NCBI RefSeq assembly: GCF_044385915.1
Contig: NZ_JBISCC010000120.1
Location: forward strand, 62,001 to 126,000
Length of the DNA stretch: 64,000 nt
DNA from: Thalassobellus citreus
GTDB taxonomy: Bacteria > Bacteroidota > Bacteroidia > Flavobacteriales > Flavobacteriaceae
Direction: 5' to 3'
The notes below the pieces were generated by a model. It was not told where the DNA came from. It searched no databases and saw only the letters and a program-made list of their open reading frames with translations. This document shows, in pieces, positions 53,275 through 61,955 of this stretch (positions are counted from its first letter, which is position 1; the number at the start of each line of letters is the position of its first letter). Both the position numbers and the translations under genes were made by a program.

Positions 53275-53566
53275 TTATTTTTACTTTTTTAATGAAATTA
53301 GACGAAAATTTGCTTTGATTTCGGGTTAACAAAGATTGAAAAATGTAGCCATAAATGAAAGGCATAGTTATAAACATTGTCAACAAGTTTTTAACAAAAG
53401 TGAACAGCTTTTGATAATTTCAAAAAAAGACACGATTTATTAACTAACTGATATACAATTGTTTAGTTTTAACAAAAATCGCTTAAGTACTATAAAACAA
53501 GGGTTCTTAATTTTTGAAAGTGTACAAAAAATTGAAGATTATTTTAAATTTCAAAAATAAATTTGA
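53275..53566. other. Non-coding gap upstream of nrdB
   Basis: About 290 bp with no convincing ORF. On the reverse strand TTGTTGACA (~53378-53386) and T-rich tracts precede nrdB, so the nrdB promoter is here, but I could not fix a -7 element and I see no NrdR-box pair. Several TTAACAA-type stretches do not keep an 11-bp register. Confidence 0.4.
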
Positions 53567-54136
53567 TTAACTTTTTTTAGAGCTTGCTACTTTTTCTAAT
53601 TCAGCATACCAATCTTCTCCAAATTTTCTAATTAAAGCTTCTTTTACAAATTTATAAATTGGTACACCTAATTCTTCACCAAGCTCGCAGGCATCATCAC
53701 AAATTTGCCATTTATGATAATTTACTGCAGAAAACTCAGTGTAATCTTGAACTCTAATAGGATATAAATGACAGGACACTGGTTTTTTCCAAGATACTTC
53801 ACCTTGATTATAAGCTTCTTCAATAGCACAAAGCGCTACTTTTTTATCATCAAAAATAACATATGCACAATCAGCCCCATTAATAAGTGTTGTTTCTAAT
53901 TCACCATCTTCAGAAGTCGTGTAAGTTCCTTGAGACTCAATAGCATCAATTCCCTCCTGACGCAAAAAAGGTTTTACCTTAGGATAAATATCATCCAATA
54001 TTTTAGCTTCGCTTTCTTCTAACGGCGCACCTGCATCACCATCGATACAACAAGCTCCTTTACAAGCAGATAGATTACATAGAAAATCTTTTTCTATAAT
54101 ATCTTCTGAAACAATGGTCTTTCCTATTTGAAACAT
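53567..54136 (-). CDS. DUF3109 family Cys-rich protein
   Basis: 189 residues from ATG 54136; the upstream in-frame start lies beside the -7 element. The N-terminal FLCNLSACKGACCIDGDAGAP, the later LCAIEEAY and PVSCHLYPIRV, and WQICDDACELG give at least eight Cys, as in DUF3109 and related YkgJ-type zinc/iron cluster proteins. Function is not established. Probably cytoplasmic and stand-alone, divergent from marC. Confidence 0.85.
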   Translation of the reverse strand: MFQIGKTIVSEDIIEKDFLCNLSACKGACCIDGDAGAPLEESEAKILDDIYPKVKPFLRQEGIDAIESQGTYTTSEDGELETTLINGADCAYVIFDDKKVALCAIEEAYNQGEVSWKKPVSCHLYPIRVQDYTEFSAVNYHKWQICDDACELGEELGVPIYKFVKEALIRKFGEDWYAELEKVASSKKS

Positions 54137-54158
54137 AATTTTATTATATTGTATCACG

Positions 54159-54166
54159 CAAAAGTA
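54159..54166 (-). promoter_or_regulatory. -7 element of the DUF3109 gene
   Basis: Reverse-strand TACTTTTG, identical to the marC element 53 bp away on the other strand. It lies 23 bp before the ATG at 54136. Confidence 0.6.
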
Positions 54167-54211
54167 GCTAAACTTTACCTTTAATTAATATAGATATATA
54201 TTATAATAATA

Positions 54212-54219
54212 TACTTTTG
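54212..54219 (+). promoter_or_regulatory. -7 element of marC
   Basis: TACTTTTG, an exact TAnnTTTG match, 25 bp before the marC ATG. Confidence 0.6.
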
Positions 54220-54243
54220 CAGCAAATTTGAAAAAGTAAGTAC

Positions 54244-54831
54244 ATGCAATTTAATTTTAAAGAAATATTCACTGCTTTTATGGTATTATTTGCCGTAATA
54301 GATATTATTGGCAACATACCTATTGTTATTGATTTACGAAAAAAAGCAGGACATATACAAAGCGAAAAAGCATCTATAATTGCTGGTATTATTTTAATAC
54401 TGTTTTTGTTTTTAGGAAATAGCATCTTAGACCTTATTGGTATTGATGTAAACTCTTTTGCCGTGGCGGGTGCTTTTATTTTATTTTTTATTGCTTTAGA
54501 AATGATTTTAGGCATCACCCTTTACAAACAAGAAGAGCAAGACATCATGTCTGTTACAGTATTCCCATTGGCTTTCCCTCTTATTGCGGGACCAGGAAGT
54601 TTAACCACTTTATTATCTTTAAGAGCTGAATTTAGAATAGAAAATATTATTATAGCAGTTTTAATGAATGTTCTTATTATATTTATTGTTCTGAAAACAT
54701 CAGCGAAAATTGAACGTATTTTGGGTTCCAATGGAATTAATATTATTCGCAAAATATTTGGTGTTATCTTACTAGCGATTGCTGTTAAATTATTTGCCCA
54801 CAATATTAAAGCGCTCTTTGACTTTGCATAA
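54244..54831 (+). CDS. MarC-family integral membrane protein
   Basis: 195 residues with six predicted transmembrane helices. The start FTAFMVLFAVIDIIGNIPIVIDLRKKAG and the middle FPLAFPLIAGPGSLTTLL are family hallmarks. The family was once linked to multiple-antibiotic resistance but its real function is unknown. Starts a three-gene run with the 67-aa membrane protein (20 bp) and the FAD protein (0 bp). Confidence 0.88.
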   Translation: MQFNFKEIFTAFMVLFAVIDIIGNIPIVIDLRKKAGHIQSEKASIIAGIILILFLFLGNSILDLIGIDVNSFAVAGAFILFFIALEMILGITLYKQEEQDIMSVTVFPLAFPLIAGPGSLTTLLSLRAEFRIENIIIAVLMNVLIIFIVLKTSAKIERILGSNGINIIRKIFGVILLAIAVKLFAHNIKALFDFA

Positions 54832-54851
54832 AAAATAACAAACACAAACTC

Positions 54852-55055
54852 ATGAAAATATTAACTATTATAATAAGTGTTATTGCTTTAGGACTTATGA
54901 TTTTTAACTTTACTAAAGTAGATTTTAACGCTCCACTTGAAGGCGAAAGTACCATTGCATTAATTACTATTGTAGCATCTCTTTGCGTTATATTAATGAT
55001 GGCAATTTTAAGAACTTCAAAACGTATTGAACAAAAAGTAAAAGAACACAAATAA
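54852..55055 (+). CDS. Small two-helix membrane protein (67 aa)
   Basis: Hydrophobic segments at ~2-19 and ~35-51 flank an acidic loop, with a basic tail (SKRIEQKVKEHK). Starts 20 bp after marC and its stop abuts the next start. No family recognised. Confidence 0.7.
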   Translation: MKILTIIISVIALGLMIFNFTKVDFNAPLEGESTIALITIVASLCVILMMAILRTSKRIEQKVKEHK

Positions 55056-55664
55056 ATGTTTGATGCTTTAATAATTGGTGGTGGCGCCGCTGGTATGTCT
55101 TGTGCATTGGTTTTAGGTTCTGCTAAAAACAAAACCTTTGCTAAAAATAAACGCATTGGTATTATTACACATCAAAAAACATCGCATTTACAAACCGCTT
55201 TGTTTAATAATGTTTTAGGCTTAGAACCCGGAACAACAGGTGCTTCTATTTTAGAAAATGGAAAAAAACAACTTACCTCTTTATATCCTCATGTTGAACA
55301 AATAGACAAAGAGAAAGTTTGCGACGTATCTAAATCTGATAACGGATTTATAGTTACAACCAATAAAAACACCTACACATCTAAAATTGTGGTTATAGCC
55401 GTTGGTTATACTAATTTAATGACTATTAAAGGTCTTGAAAGTTATATAGAACCACATCCAAGAGCTGCCATTGAAAAAGATCGTATTTGGCTAAAAAACA
55501 CAGACCATTTAATTCAAGAAAACTTATATGTCGCAGGCTCTTTAGCTGGTTGGCGTAGTCAATTTGCTATTTGTTCTGGTAGTGGCGCACATGTAGCGAC
55601 AGATATTTTAACACTTTGGAATGATGGAAAACACGCTAAAGTGCATGATAAGATTATAGAATAA
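55056..55664 (+). CDS. Short FAD-dependent oxidoreductase of the thioredoxin-reductase type
   Basis: 202 residues. The nucleotide-binding GGGAAGMSCALVLG is at 8-21, and the later VVIAVGY and LYVAGSLAGWRSQFAICSGSG bind FAD. Thioredoxin reductases are ~310 residues with a separate NADPH domain and a CxxC redox pair; here both are absent and the frame runs straight from the first FAD half into the last. The start is the ATG at 55056, abutting the small membrane protein. Probably a flavin-binding core that needs a partner for electrons. Confidence 0.75.
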   Translation: MFDALIIGGGAAGMSCALVLGSAKNKTFAKNKRIGIITHQKTSHLQTALFNNVLGLEPGTTGASILENGKKQLTSLYPHVEQIDKEKVCDVSKSDNGFIVTTNKNTYTSKIVVIAVGYTNLMTIKGLESYIEPHPRAAIEKDRIWLKNTDHLIQENLYVAGSLAGWRSQFAICSGSGAHVATDILTLWNDGKHAKVHDKIIE

Positions 55665-57257
55665 TTACTCTTCTCCCTTACTTAACCTAACAACCTCATC
55701 AATCATAATATCGCGCTGATTTATAATTTCTTCATAAGCATCAGTCCCATATAATTGATCTGCCAACGTTGCTTTTAAGTATTGTTTTACCTCTTCGTGG
55801 TAGGCTACAAATGTGATTTTAGAAGTTGCTCTTACATTTATATAATCTTGAAACGCAAATACCATATCGTCATCTACCTCAAAAGAGTCTATAAAATCTT
55901 GTTTGGTAACATCTTGATAAATATTTCTGCTTTTCTCTAATTCTTCAAAAATAAAATACCCAATAAAACCACGACGTTGCAAAAAAGTAAGTGTCTCATT
56001 ATGCATGGTATTATCTATTGGCACAAATACATCTGGAATAATACCGCCACCACCGTAAACAACCTTTCCGCCAGGTGTGGTATATTTTAAAGAATCGACC
56101 ACATGTATGTTTTCAGAATCTAACAACTCGCCACTTTGAATTCTTTCAAAATGTTCGTCATAATAATCTTTATTCCCATTTTTATAAGATCGCTGTATAG
56201 AACGTCCCGTTGGTGTATAATAACGTGCTACAGTTAAACGCACCGCACTACCATCACCTAATTCCATTTCGTGTTGCACGAGTCCTTTTCCATAAGAACG
56301 ACGCCCAACAATAGTACCTTTATCGTTATCTTGTAATGCACCTGCAACAATCTCGCTTGCCGATGCTGAATTTTCATCTATAAGCACATAAATCTTTCCA
56401 TCTTCAAAATCACCTTCATCGGTTGCAAAACTTTTTTCAATATTGCCACGTTTATTTTTGGTAAACAGAATAAGCTTATCATCTTCTAAAAATTCATCAA
56501 CTATCTGCACTGCAATATCTAAGAAACCACCAGGATTATCTCGTAAATCTAAAGCAATTTCGGTAGCGCCTAAATCCTGTAATTCATCTAAGCCTTTTTT
56601 AAATTCTTTATAAGTGCTTTCGGCAAAACGATTTATTTTTATATAACCCAATTTATCGGTTAGCATATAAACGGCATCTACACTTTTTAAAGGAATCTTA
56701 TCTCGTTTAAGCTTAAACACTAACAAATCAGGTTCTCCTCTTCTAAAAACTTTTAAATCTACATTTGAATGAATCGTTCCTTTAAGTTTTTTTATAAGTT
56801 CTCCATCACTTAATCTTTTACCAAATAACGAATCGCCATTTGCCACAACAATCCTATCTCCGCTTTTAATACCAGCCTTTTCACTAGGGCCACCTTCAGT
56901 AGTTCTTATAACAGCAATAGAATCTTTATACGTATAAAACTCTATACCAATACCCACAAAATCACCTTTCATATTATCGGTAACACGTTGCATATCTTCT
57001 TTAGGAATATATACCGAATGTGGATCTAAATTTTCTAAAATACCGTTTACTGTAATATCAACAATACTATCGGTATTTATATCATCAACATAATCGTAAT
57101 CAATATAATCAATAAGTCTATTAAGCTTATCTTTTTTGCTGTTTTTAGAAAACAAACGCTCTGGAGAATCGGTAAAATTTAACTTTCCACCAATAAAAAT
57201 ACCCGCCGCAATTGCAACGCCTAAAATTAAGGGCAAGTATTTTTTTTGATAAGACAT
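55665..57257 (-). CDS. S41-family C-terminal processing peptidase (CtpA-like)
   Basis: 530 residues. N-terminal membrane anchor (LPLILGVAIAAGIFIGG, ~8-24), PDZ domain (~85-160, GGPSEKAGIKSGDRIVVANG), then the S41 core with the Ser in DENSASASEIVAGAL and the Lys in SYGKGLVQ (~325-355). It would cleave periplasmic proteins at C-terminal tails. A further ~130 residues follow the core. It overlaps the dCMP deaminase stop by one base, so the two are cotranscribed. Confidence 0.9.
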   Translation of the reverse strand: MSYQKKYLPLILGVAIAAGIFIGGKLNFTDSPERLFSKNSKKDKLNRLIDYIDYDYVDDINTDSIVDITVNGILENLDPHSVYIPKEDMQRVTDNMKGDFVGIGIEFYTYKDSIAVIRTTEGGPSEKAGIKSGDRIVVANGDSLFGKRLSDGELIKKLKGTIHSNVDLKVFRRGEPDLLVFKLKRDKIPLKSVDAVYMLTDKLGYIKINRFAESTYKEFKKGLDELQDLGATEIALDLRDNPGGFLDIAVQIVDEFLEDDKLILFTKNKRGNIEKSFATDEGDFEDGKIYVLIDENSASASEIVAGALQDNDKGTIVGRRSYGKGLVQHEMELGDGSAVRLTVARYYTPTGRSIQRSYKNGNKDYYDEHFERIQSGELLDSENIHVVDSLKYTTPGGKVVYGGGGIIPDVFVPIDNTMHNETLTFLQRRGFIGYFIFEELEKSRNIYQDVTKQDFIDSFEVDDDMVFAFQDYINVRATSKITFVAYHEEVKQYLKATLADQLYGTDAYEEIINQRDIMIDEVVRLSKGEE

Positions 57258-57688
57258 TAGGCTTCTATATTTTCAATTTGTTTCAGTACTATTCCTGCTT
57301 TTTCCAAGAATTTCAATCCAGAATCATCTTTATAACCTTCTTTATAAACCACCTTTACAATACCTGCTTGATGGATTAATTTACTACACTCTTTACAAGG
57401 CGACATAGTAATATAAAGCGTAGCACCTTTACATGATTGGGTAGACGATGCAACCTTTAAAATAGCATTTGCCTCGGCATGTAACACATACCATTTGGTG
57501 TAGCCTTCATCATCTTCACAAAAATTCTCAAACCCCGACGGCGTACCGTTATACCCATCAGAAATAATCATCCTATCCTTTACAATAAGCGCTCCTACTT
57601 GCCTACGGTTACAATACGACAATTTACCCCACTCTTGTGCAATTCTCAAATAAGCTTTATCGTATTTAAGTTGTTTATTTTTTGACAT
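57257..57688 (-). CDS. Deoxycytidylate (dCMP) deaminase
   Basis: 143 residues. Zinc motifs LHAEANAIL (~70-78) and SPCKECSKLI (~98-107) are intact, and SDGYNGTPSGFENFCED is characteristic of dCMP deaminases of the ComEB type. It makes dUMP for thymidylate synthesis, a dNTP role shared with nrdAB and dgt. First gene of the unit with the S41 protease. A REP-like element lies directly upstream. Confidence 0.9.
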   Translation of the reverse strand: MSKNKQLKYDKAYLRIAQEWGKLSYCNRRQVGALIVKDRMIISDGYNGTPSGFENFCEDDEGYTKWYVLHAEANAILKVASSTQSCKGATLYITMSPCKECSKLIHQAGIVKVVYKEGYKDDSGLKFLEKAGIVLKQIENIEA

Positions 57689-57703
57689 TATTTTTTTAAT
57701 TAT

Positions 57704-57823
57704 GGCGTTACCCTCATTTTAAAATTTTAGATTAAGAAGACACCTTCTAACAAATTCGGGTCAGGCTTTTCGTTACAATCTTTTGCAAAAAAACAAAAGG
57801 ATTTTCACTGCAATCCTTAACGC
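57704..57823. repeat. REP-like intergenic element, copy B
   Basis: GGCGTTACC at the left and CTTAACGC at the right end as inverted ends, with blocks GGGTCAGGCTTTT, CAATCTTTTGC and AAAAGGATTTTCACTG matching copy A (27913-27998) in order. Two copies about 30 kb apart, each next to a deaminase gene. The rest of the gap 57689-57921 holds no ORF. Confidence 0.55.
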
Positions 57824-57921
57824 AAAACAATATAACGAAGATACTTGGTTCGTATTTTAATTACAATACATGTTCGTTAAAGTTTTACGAAAGTTTAATC
57901 ATTCTCTATTGACAGGTCTAT

Positions 57922-58509
57922 TTAAAAAGGAAATCTATTCTGTATCATAGGAATTGCAAAACCTACTACAATAGCAGAAATTACCATAACCCAATCGCGT
58001 CTAGAAAATCTAAATATCGTTTGTGTTAAGTAGCCTAAAAACAAGACCACAAACACAATAATAATTTGCGAAATCTCTATTCCTAAAGCAAATTCAATTA
58101 ACAATTCAATCTTATTATCAGAATCGCCTAATAACATTTTAAACTCACGAGCAAAACCTAATCCGTGTACTAATCCAAAAAATAAGGTAGACAAAAACAA
58201 AATGCCTACTTTTTCTTTTTGAGCGCCTTTACCTGCTGTAAACACGTTAAAAAGCGCCACCATTAAAATAGTTACAGGAATTAAAAATTCTATAATTCCA
58301 GCATTTATTCTTACTACATTATAGGCAGCTAAAACTAATGATAAGGTATGCCCCAATGTAAACATAGAAGCCAATAAAAAAACACGTTTCCAATCTTTAA
58401 ACATGTACGGTACAGTTAAAACGGTAAGAAACAAAACATGATCGTAAGCATTAACATCAAGCACATGGTTAATACCATACTCAACATTAAACCAGAAATT
58501 TTCAAGCAT
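57922..58509 (-). CDS. HupE/UreJ-family membrane protein
   Basis: 195 residues with about six transmembrane helices and conserved His: YGINHVLDVNAYDHVLFL, FTLGHTLSLV and FFGLVHGLGFA. HupE proteins are linked to nickel or metal handling near hydrogenase and urease genes, but neither is in the window, so only the family can be stated. A -7 element (reverse TATATTTG, 58533-58540) lies 24 bp upstream. Confidence 0.8.
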   Translation of the reverse strand: MLENFWFNVEYGINHVLDVNAYDHVLFLTVLTVPYMFKDWKRVFLLASMFTLGHTLSLVLAAYNVVRINAGIIEFLIPVTILMVALFNVFTAGKGAQKEKVGILFLSTLFFGLVHGLGFAREFKMLLGDSDNKIELLIEFALGIEISQIIIVFVVLFLGYLTQTIFRFSRRDWVMVISAIVVGFAIPMIQNRFPF

Positions 58510-58657
58510 AATAATTTAAGTTTAGGGAGATTCAAATATACAATTAATTAGATGCATTTAAAACCAAATTATATTTATCATTTAAAGCAACAAATACAAT
58601 CATCAATACTAATAATATTTTCAATTTGATAAGCGTTTATTTAATCAACTATTACTA

Positions 58658-58665
58658 TATCTTTG
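58658..58665 (+). promoter_or_regulatory. -7 element of the small lipoprotein gene
   Basis: TATCTTTG, an exact TAnnTTTG match, 51 bp before the ATG at 58716. The remaining gap from 58510 also holds the hupE promoter. Confidence 0.5.
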
Positions 58666-58715
58666 TAACGCACCTAGAACTAAATCTTTTTAAAAAGAGG
58701 TAACAAATAAAGCAC

Positions 58716-59234
58716 ATGAATATTAAATTTTTAACAGCCCTTAGTTTATTTGTAATTTTTTTCTCTTGTAAGCAAAAAGAGGAAACTAATTTAGAGGATA
58801 ACAAAGACAATACTACAATTAGCGGTATATCAGAAAAAGATATTTCTAAACTAAATTATATTGAATTTACTCTAGATGAAAAAACCGAAAAAGCGATTGA
58901 AGATTGGAATGAATATAAAGAATTACAAATTATTGTAACCAATGTTAAAAAAGGCGATTTAAGTTATTTTGATAATGAGGAAGACCCAATAAAGGAGCTT
59001 ATGAAAAATGCTAAGCAAACTATTCCTAGCATAGTGAATACCGATCCTATTATAGCGAGAATAACAGTTTTAGAAACAAAGCTTTACAAACTAGAAGATG
59101 TATCAACATTATTATCTACTAGTAAAAAAGAACTTCTGGAAAGTATAAAAGAGTTTTTAGAATCTTTTTCTAACCTTAATTTTCAAATGAATAAAAAAAT
59201 AGAAAATGATAATCAGAATATTGAAAAACCTTAA
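58716..59234 (+). CDS. Small lipoprotein, unknown function
   Basis: 172 residues. Lipobox-like FFSCKQKEE at ~15-23 predicts a lipoprotein. The rest is acidic and helical with a Lys/Glu-rich, coiled-coil-like centre. No family recognised. Confidence 0.65.
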   Translation: MNIKFLTALSLFVIFFSCKQKEETNLEDNKDNTTISGISEKDISKLNYIEFTLDEKTEKAIEDWNEYKELQIIVTNVKKGDLSYFDNEEDPIKELMKNAKQTIPSIVNTDPIIARITVLETKLYKLEDVSTLLSTSKKELLESIKEFLESFSNLNFQMNKKIENDNQNIEKP

Positions 59235-59248
59235 AAATTATTTTCAAT

Positions 59249-59287
59249 AAAAAAGGGACATTTCTAAATTAGAAACGTCCCTTTTTT
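59249..59287. terminator. Bidirectional terminator between the lipoprotein and TPR genes
   Basis: AAAAAAGGGAC and GTCCCTTTTTT form the outer stem, TTTCT and AGAAA the inner one, separated by one mismatched pair. Confidence 0.75.
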
Positions 59288-59302
59288 ATTAATAACATGT
59301 TA

Positions 59303-60016
59303 TTAATTTTTAGGTTGCGCAGCCTGAGCTTGTAGAGCTTGTTTTTGTCTTAATAATTCAGATTTTGTTATTTGTATTAAATTAAAATTAGGTGCCGATT
59401 TTAATGCCGCATCTAAAATATCTACAGCAGCATCAATATTTCCTTTTCTATCCTTATTAAAAGTAGATAAAGCATTTAAATACATAAAAGCTGCTTTTAA
59501 AGAAACTTCATAAGGTGTTTGTGTTTCATAAAACGCCTTTTTCATATCATCTTTAGCATTTGCTAAACCATAATTAATATGTTTTTCTGCTCCAGGAATA
59601 TTTTGTATTTGTAAATTAAGTTCTGCTAATTCATATGCAACTTTAGCGTCTGGGTTACGTTTAAACATTTCTTCAAAATGGCCAATAGCCATTTTTGGTT
59701 GCTTTAAAGCTTTTAATGAAATTGCTTTAACCTCAACAGCAATTTCAGAATCATCTACTTTTCTTTCTACACCAATGGTATTTAATGCTTGCGAATATTT
59801 CCCCTCAGACATATAAATATAAGCCAAAGTATCTTTTCGTGCTTCAGATGTTGATAATACATTTAAATGTGTCATCGCGTTTATAATGCCTTGAACATCT
59901 CCCTGAGCTTTCATTTGCTTATAATAAGCTTCATAATGTTTAAGTAAATTTGTGTTTTCTTGTGCATCTAAATGCATACTTCCCACCAATAATAGCAACG
60001 CTAGTAATTTTTTCAT
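59303..60016 (-). CDS. Secreted TPR-repeat protein
   Basis: 237 residues with signal peptide (MKKLLALLLLVGSMHLDAQ). Helical repeats of TPR type (EGKYSQALNTIG, QPKMAIGHFEEMFKRNPDAKVAYELAELN) and a Gln/Ala tail. A -7 element (reverse TACATTTG, 60043-60050) is 27 bp upstream. A scaffold role is likely; no partner is visible. Confidence 0.72.
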   Translation of the reverse strand: MKKLLALLLLVGSMHLDAQENTNLLKHYEAYYKQMKAQGDVQGIINAMTHLNVLSTSEARKDTLAYIYMSEGKYSQALNTIGVERKVDDSEIAVEVKAISLKALKQPKMAIGHFEEMFKRNPDAKVAYELAELNLQIQNIPGAEKHINYGLANAKDDMKKAFYETQTPYEVSLKAAFMYLNALSTFNKDRKGNIDAAVDILDAALKSAPNFNLIQITKSELLRQKQALQAQAAQPKN

Positions 60017-60318
60017 TTGTTAGTTTTAATTGTTATAAATAGTCAAATGTAACAGCCATATAATAATCTCTTATTGTGATTAGTTTTTTTATATAACTAT
60101 ACTTCATTATTTTATTTCTTGTTTAATACGCTAAAACTATAAAAAATTAACATTTAAACTCTTAAAAGAATGCTAATTGTTTTTATTATTATAGTTCACA
60201 CAACGCTATTAACTCAATAAAAAGAATCAAAAATCGAATATTCTTCATAATAATTGTTAAAATATTTAGGAATATTAAAATTAAACCCCTATATTTAAGA
60301 TTACTAAATTAATTTATT
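60017..60318. other. Divergent intergenic gap between the TPR and CBS genes
   Basis: Holds the reverse TACATTTG promoter (60043-60050) and forward TATATTTA (60290-60297, 22 bp before the CBS ATG). The AT-rich middle shows no ORF or strong hairpin. Confidence 0.45.
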
Positions 60319-60786
60319 ATGGGGATAAAGAGTTTTCAAGGCGCTAGAAGGCAACAAACAAATACAATAGACAACACGCCTTTAAAGGTTAGTGATTATA
60401 TGACTAGAAATTTAATTACATTTACTCCTAATCAAACAATTGAAAGTGTGATGCAGGCATTAATTAAAAACAGAATTTCTGGAGGCCCTGTTGTAAATGA
60501 AAAAAATGAATTAATTGGCATTATATCTGAAGGAGATTGTATTAAACAAATAAGTGAAAGTCGTTATTACAATATGCCTATGCAAGATAAAACCATAGAA
60601 AAACATATGGCTTTAAATGTTGAAACTATTGATGGGAATATGAATATTTTTGATGCTGCCAACAAGTTTTTAAACGCTAAAAGACGCCGTTTCCCTATTG
60701 TAGAAAATGGTAAATTAGTTGGTCAAATAAGTCAGAAAGATGTACTTAAAGCTGCTATGAAGCTTAAAGGACAAACTTGGAAATAA
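60319..60786 (+). CDS. CBS-domain protein
   Basis: 155 residues. Two CBS motifs: VSDYMTRNLITFTPNQTIESVMQAL (~24-80) and the half ending KRRRFPIVENGKLVGQISQKDVLKA (~90-150). Such stand-alone pairs bind adenine nucleotides and regulate other proteins. It is followed by a convergent gene after one base. Confidence 0.85.
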   Translation: MGIKSFQGARRQQTNTIDNTPLKVSDYMTRNLITFTPNQTIESVMQALIKNRISGGPVVNEKNELIGIISEGDCIKQISESRYYNMPMQDKTIEKHMALNVETIDGNMNIFDAANKFLNAKRRRFPIVENGKLVGQISQKDVLKAAMKLKGQTWK

Positions 60787-61494
60787 TCAAAGCCTACGCT
60801 CTCTTTTTGTTACTTTAATAGCTTCAGGCAAATCTGTAATTATAAGTTTTTGTGCATCACTACTTTCTAATGCTGCAATTTTACTGTAATTATACCCTTC
60901 AATAGATTCGCTTAACACTTTCCATTTGGCAATACCACCTACTGTTATAGTTTCACCTATTTCTATAATTCTTTCAGAATATTTCAAGGTTTTATTTAAA
61001 CCTAACCAGTTCTCACTTTCAATTCCATAATCATCTAATACTTCTTGAAACTTAGGTGTAGGATTATTAAAAGTGCCAGAAGAAATACTTTTATCTTCAA
61101 CTATATAACTATTATAATTACTAAGTTCTAGAGATGGTTTTATCATTACCAACTCACCATCTTTTTTTATAAAAAAATCTTGTATATCTTCTTTTTTAAC
61201 CAGCGTTTTCCAATGCGAACTTTTACCTGTACTTATTTTTTGCTTTACTTCAAAAATATAGGCAACACATTTACGCTTGCTATATGGCGCAACAAAAGGA
61301 GCTTCAACCTGCAATACCTTACCCGATATTTTTGTTAACTCGTTTGTTCTAAATTGAGAAATTCGTTTAGGCTTAAATTTCGATAATTGTCTTAAAATAA
61401 TATGTTTTCTACTAAAATAAACTATCAAAAAAACAACCGTAGCAATAGCAACAACTATTAAAACGGGAAATAAGTACTCTGGATTTTTTTGCAT
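60787..61494 (-). CDS. GIDE-type membrane protein (DUF-like, MUL1-related fold)
   Basis: 235 residues. One N-terminal transmembrane helix (LFPVLIVVAIATVVFLIVYF, ~8-27) and a soluble part with ISGKVLQVEAPFVAPYSKRKC, FEVKQK and the late IEIGETITVGGIA, which fit the GIDE domain of the mitochondrial ligase MUL1. There is no RING domain, so ligase activity is not expected. Function in bacteria is unknown. Confidence 0.7.
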   Translation of the reverse strand: MQKNPEYLFPVLIVVAIATVVFLIVYFSRKHIILRQLSKFKPKRISQFRTNELTKISGKVLQVEAPFVAPYSKRKCVAYIFEVKQKISTGKSSHWKTLVKKEDIQDFFIKKDGELVMIKPSLELSNYNSYIVEDKSISSGTFNNPTPKFQEVLDDYGIESENWLGLNKTLKYSERIIEIGETITVGGIAKWKVLSESIEGYNYSKIAALESSDAQKLIITDLPEAIKVTKRERRL

Positions 61495-61564
61495 ATTCTA
61501 TTAACCTCTTTAACTATAAGTACATCTTACTTTTAAAATGTTACTTATTTTACCAATAACAAAT

Positions 61565-61912
61565 TTATTCTCGTTTTACCAAAGCGTAAAATTCGTTTTC
61601 TAATGGTAAATAGCCTTGATCGTAAACAAAATAATATATAGTTCCTGCTTTCGTGGTATAAATACTTGTAAAGTAATTAAAATCGAAACCTGCTTCAATT
61701 AATTTTGCTCGAGATGTTTTTGTTTTTTGATTAGGATTAAGCGTTTCTAATATTCTATAATTTTTACGAAGTCTATTATTAGTGTTCCTAATTAAATTTT
61801 TACTGTCTTTATTAACCTTATTATTATAAGCATTTCTACATCCATCACTACAGAATTTCTTATCAATCCTGCCAATAATAGTATCCCCACACTCTAAACA
61901 TTTTTTTTGCAT
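61565..61912 (-). CDS. Small zinc-ribbon protein
   Basis: 115 residues. Cys pairs CLECGD (5-10) and FCSDGCRNAY (~20-29) make a four-Cys zinc knuckle, followed by a basic helical segment. It may bind nucleic acid or a protein. It lies 43 bp after the NUMOD4/HNH gene on the same strand, so may be cotranscribed. No named family is certain. Confidence 0.7.
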   Translation of the reverse strand: MQKKCLECGDTIIGRIDKKFCSDGCRNAYNNKVNKDSKNLIRNTNNRLRKNYRILETLNPNQKTKTSRAKLIEAGFDFNYFTSIYTTKAGTIYYFVYDQGYLPLENEFYALVKRE

Positions 61913-61955
61913 TTACTTAATATTACAATTGCTAAATATTTAAACTTTATAACAT

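Noticed and set aside
53275..53566. Chromosome origin or DnaA-box cluster
   Set aside because: TTAACAA-type stretches are not DnaA boxes (no TTATCCACA), and no origin genes are near.
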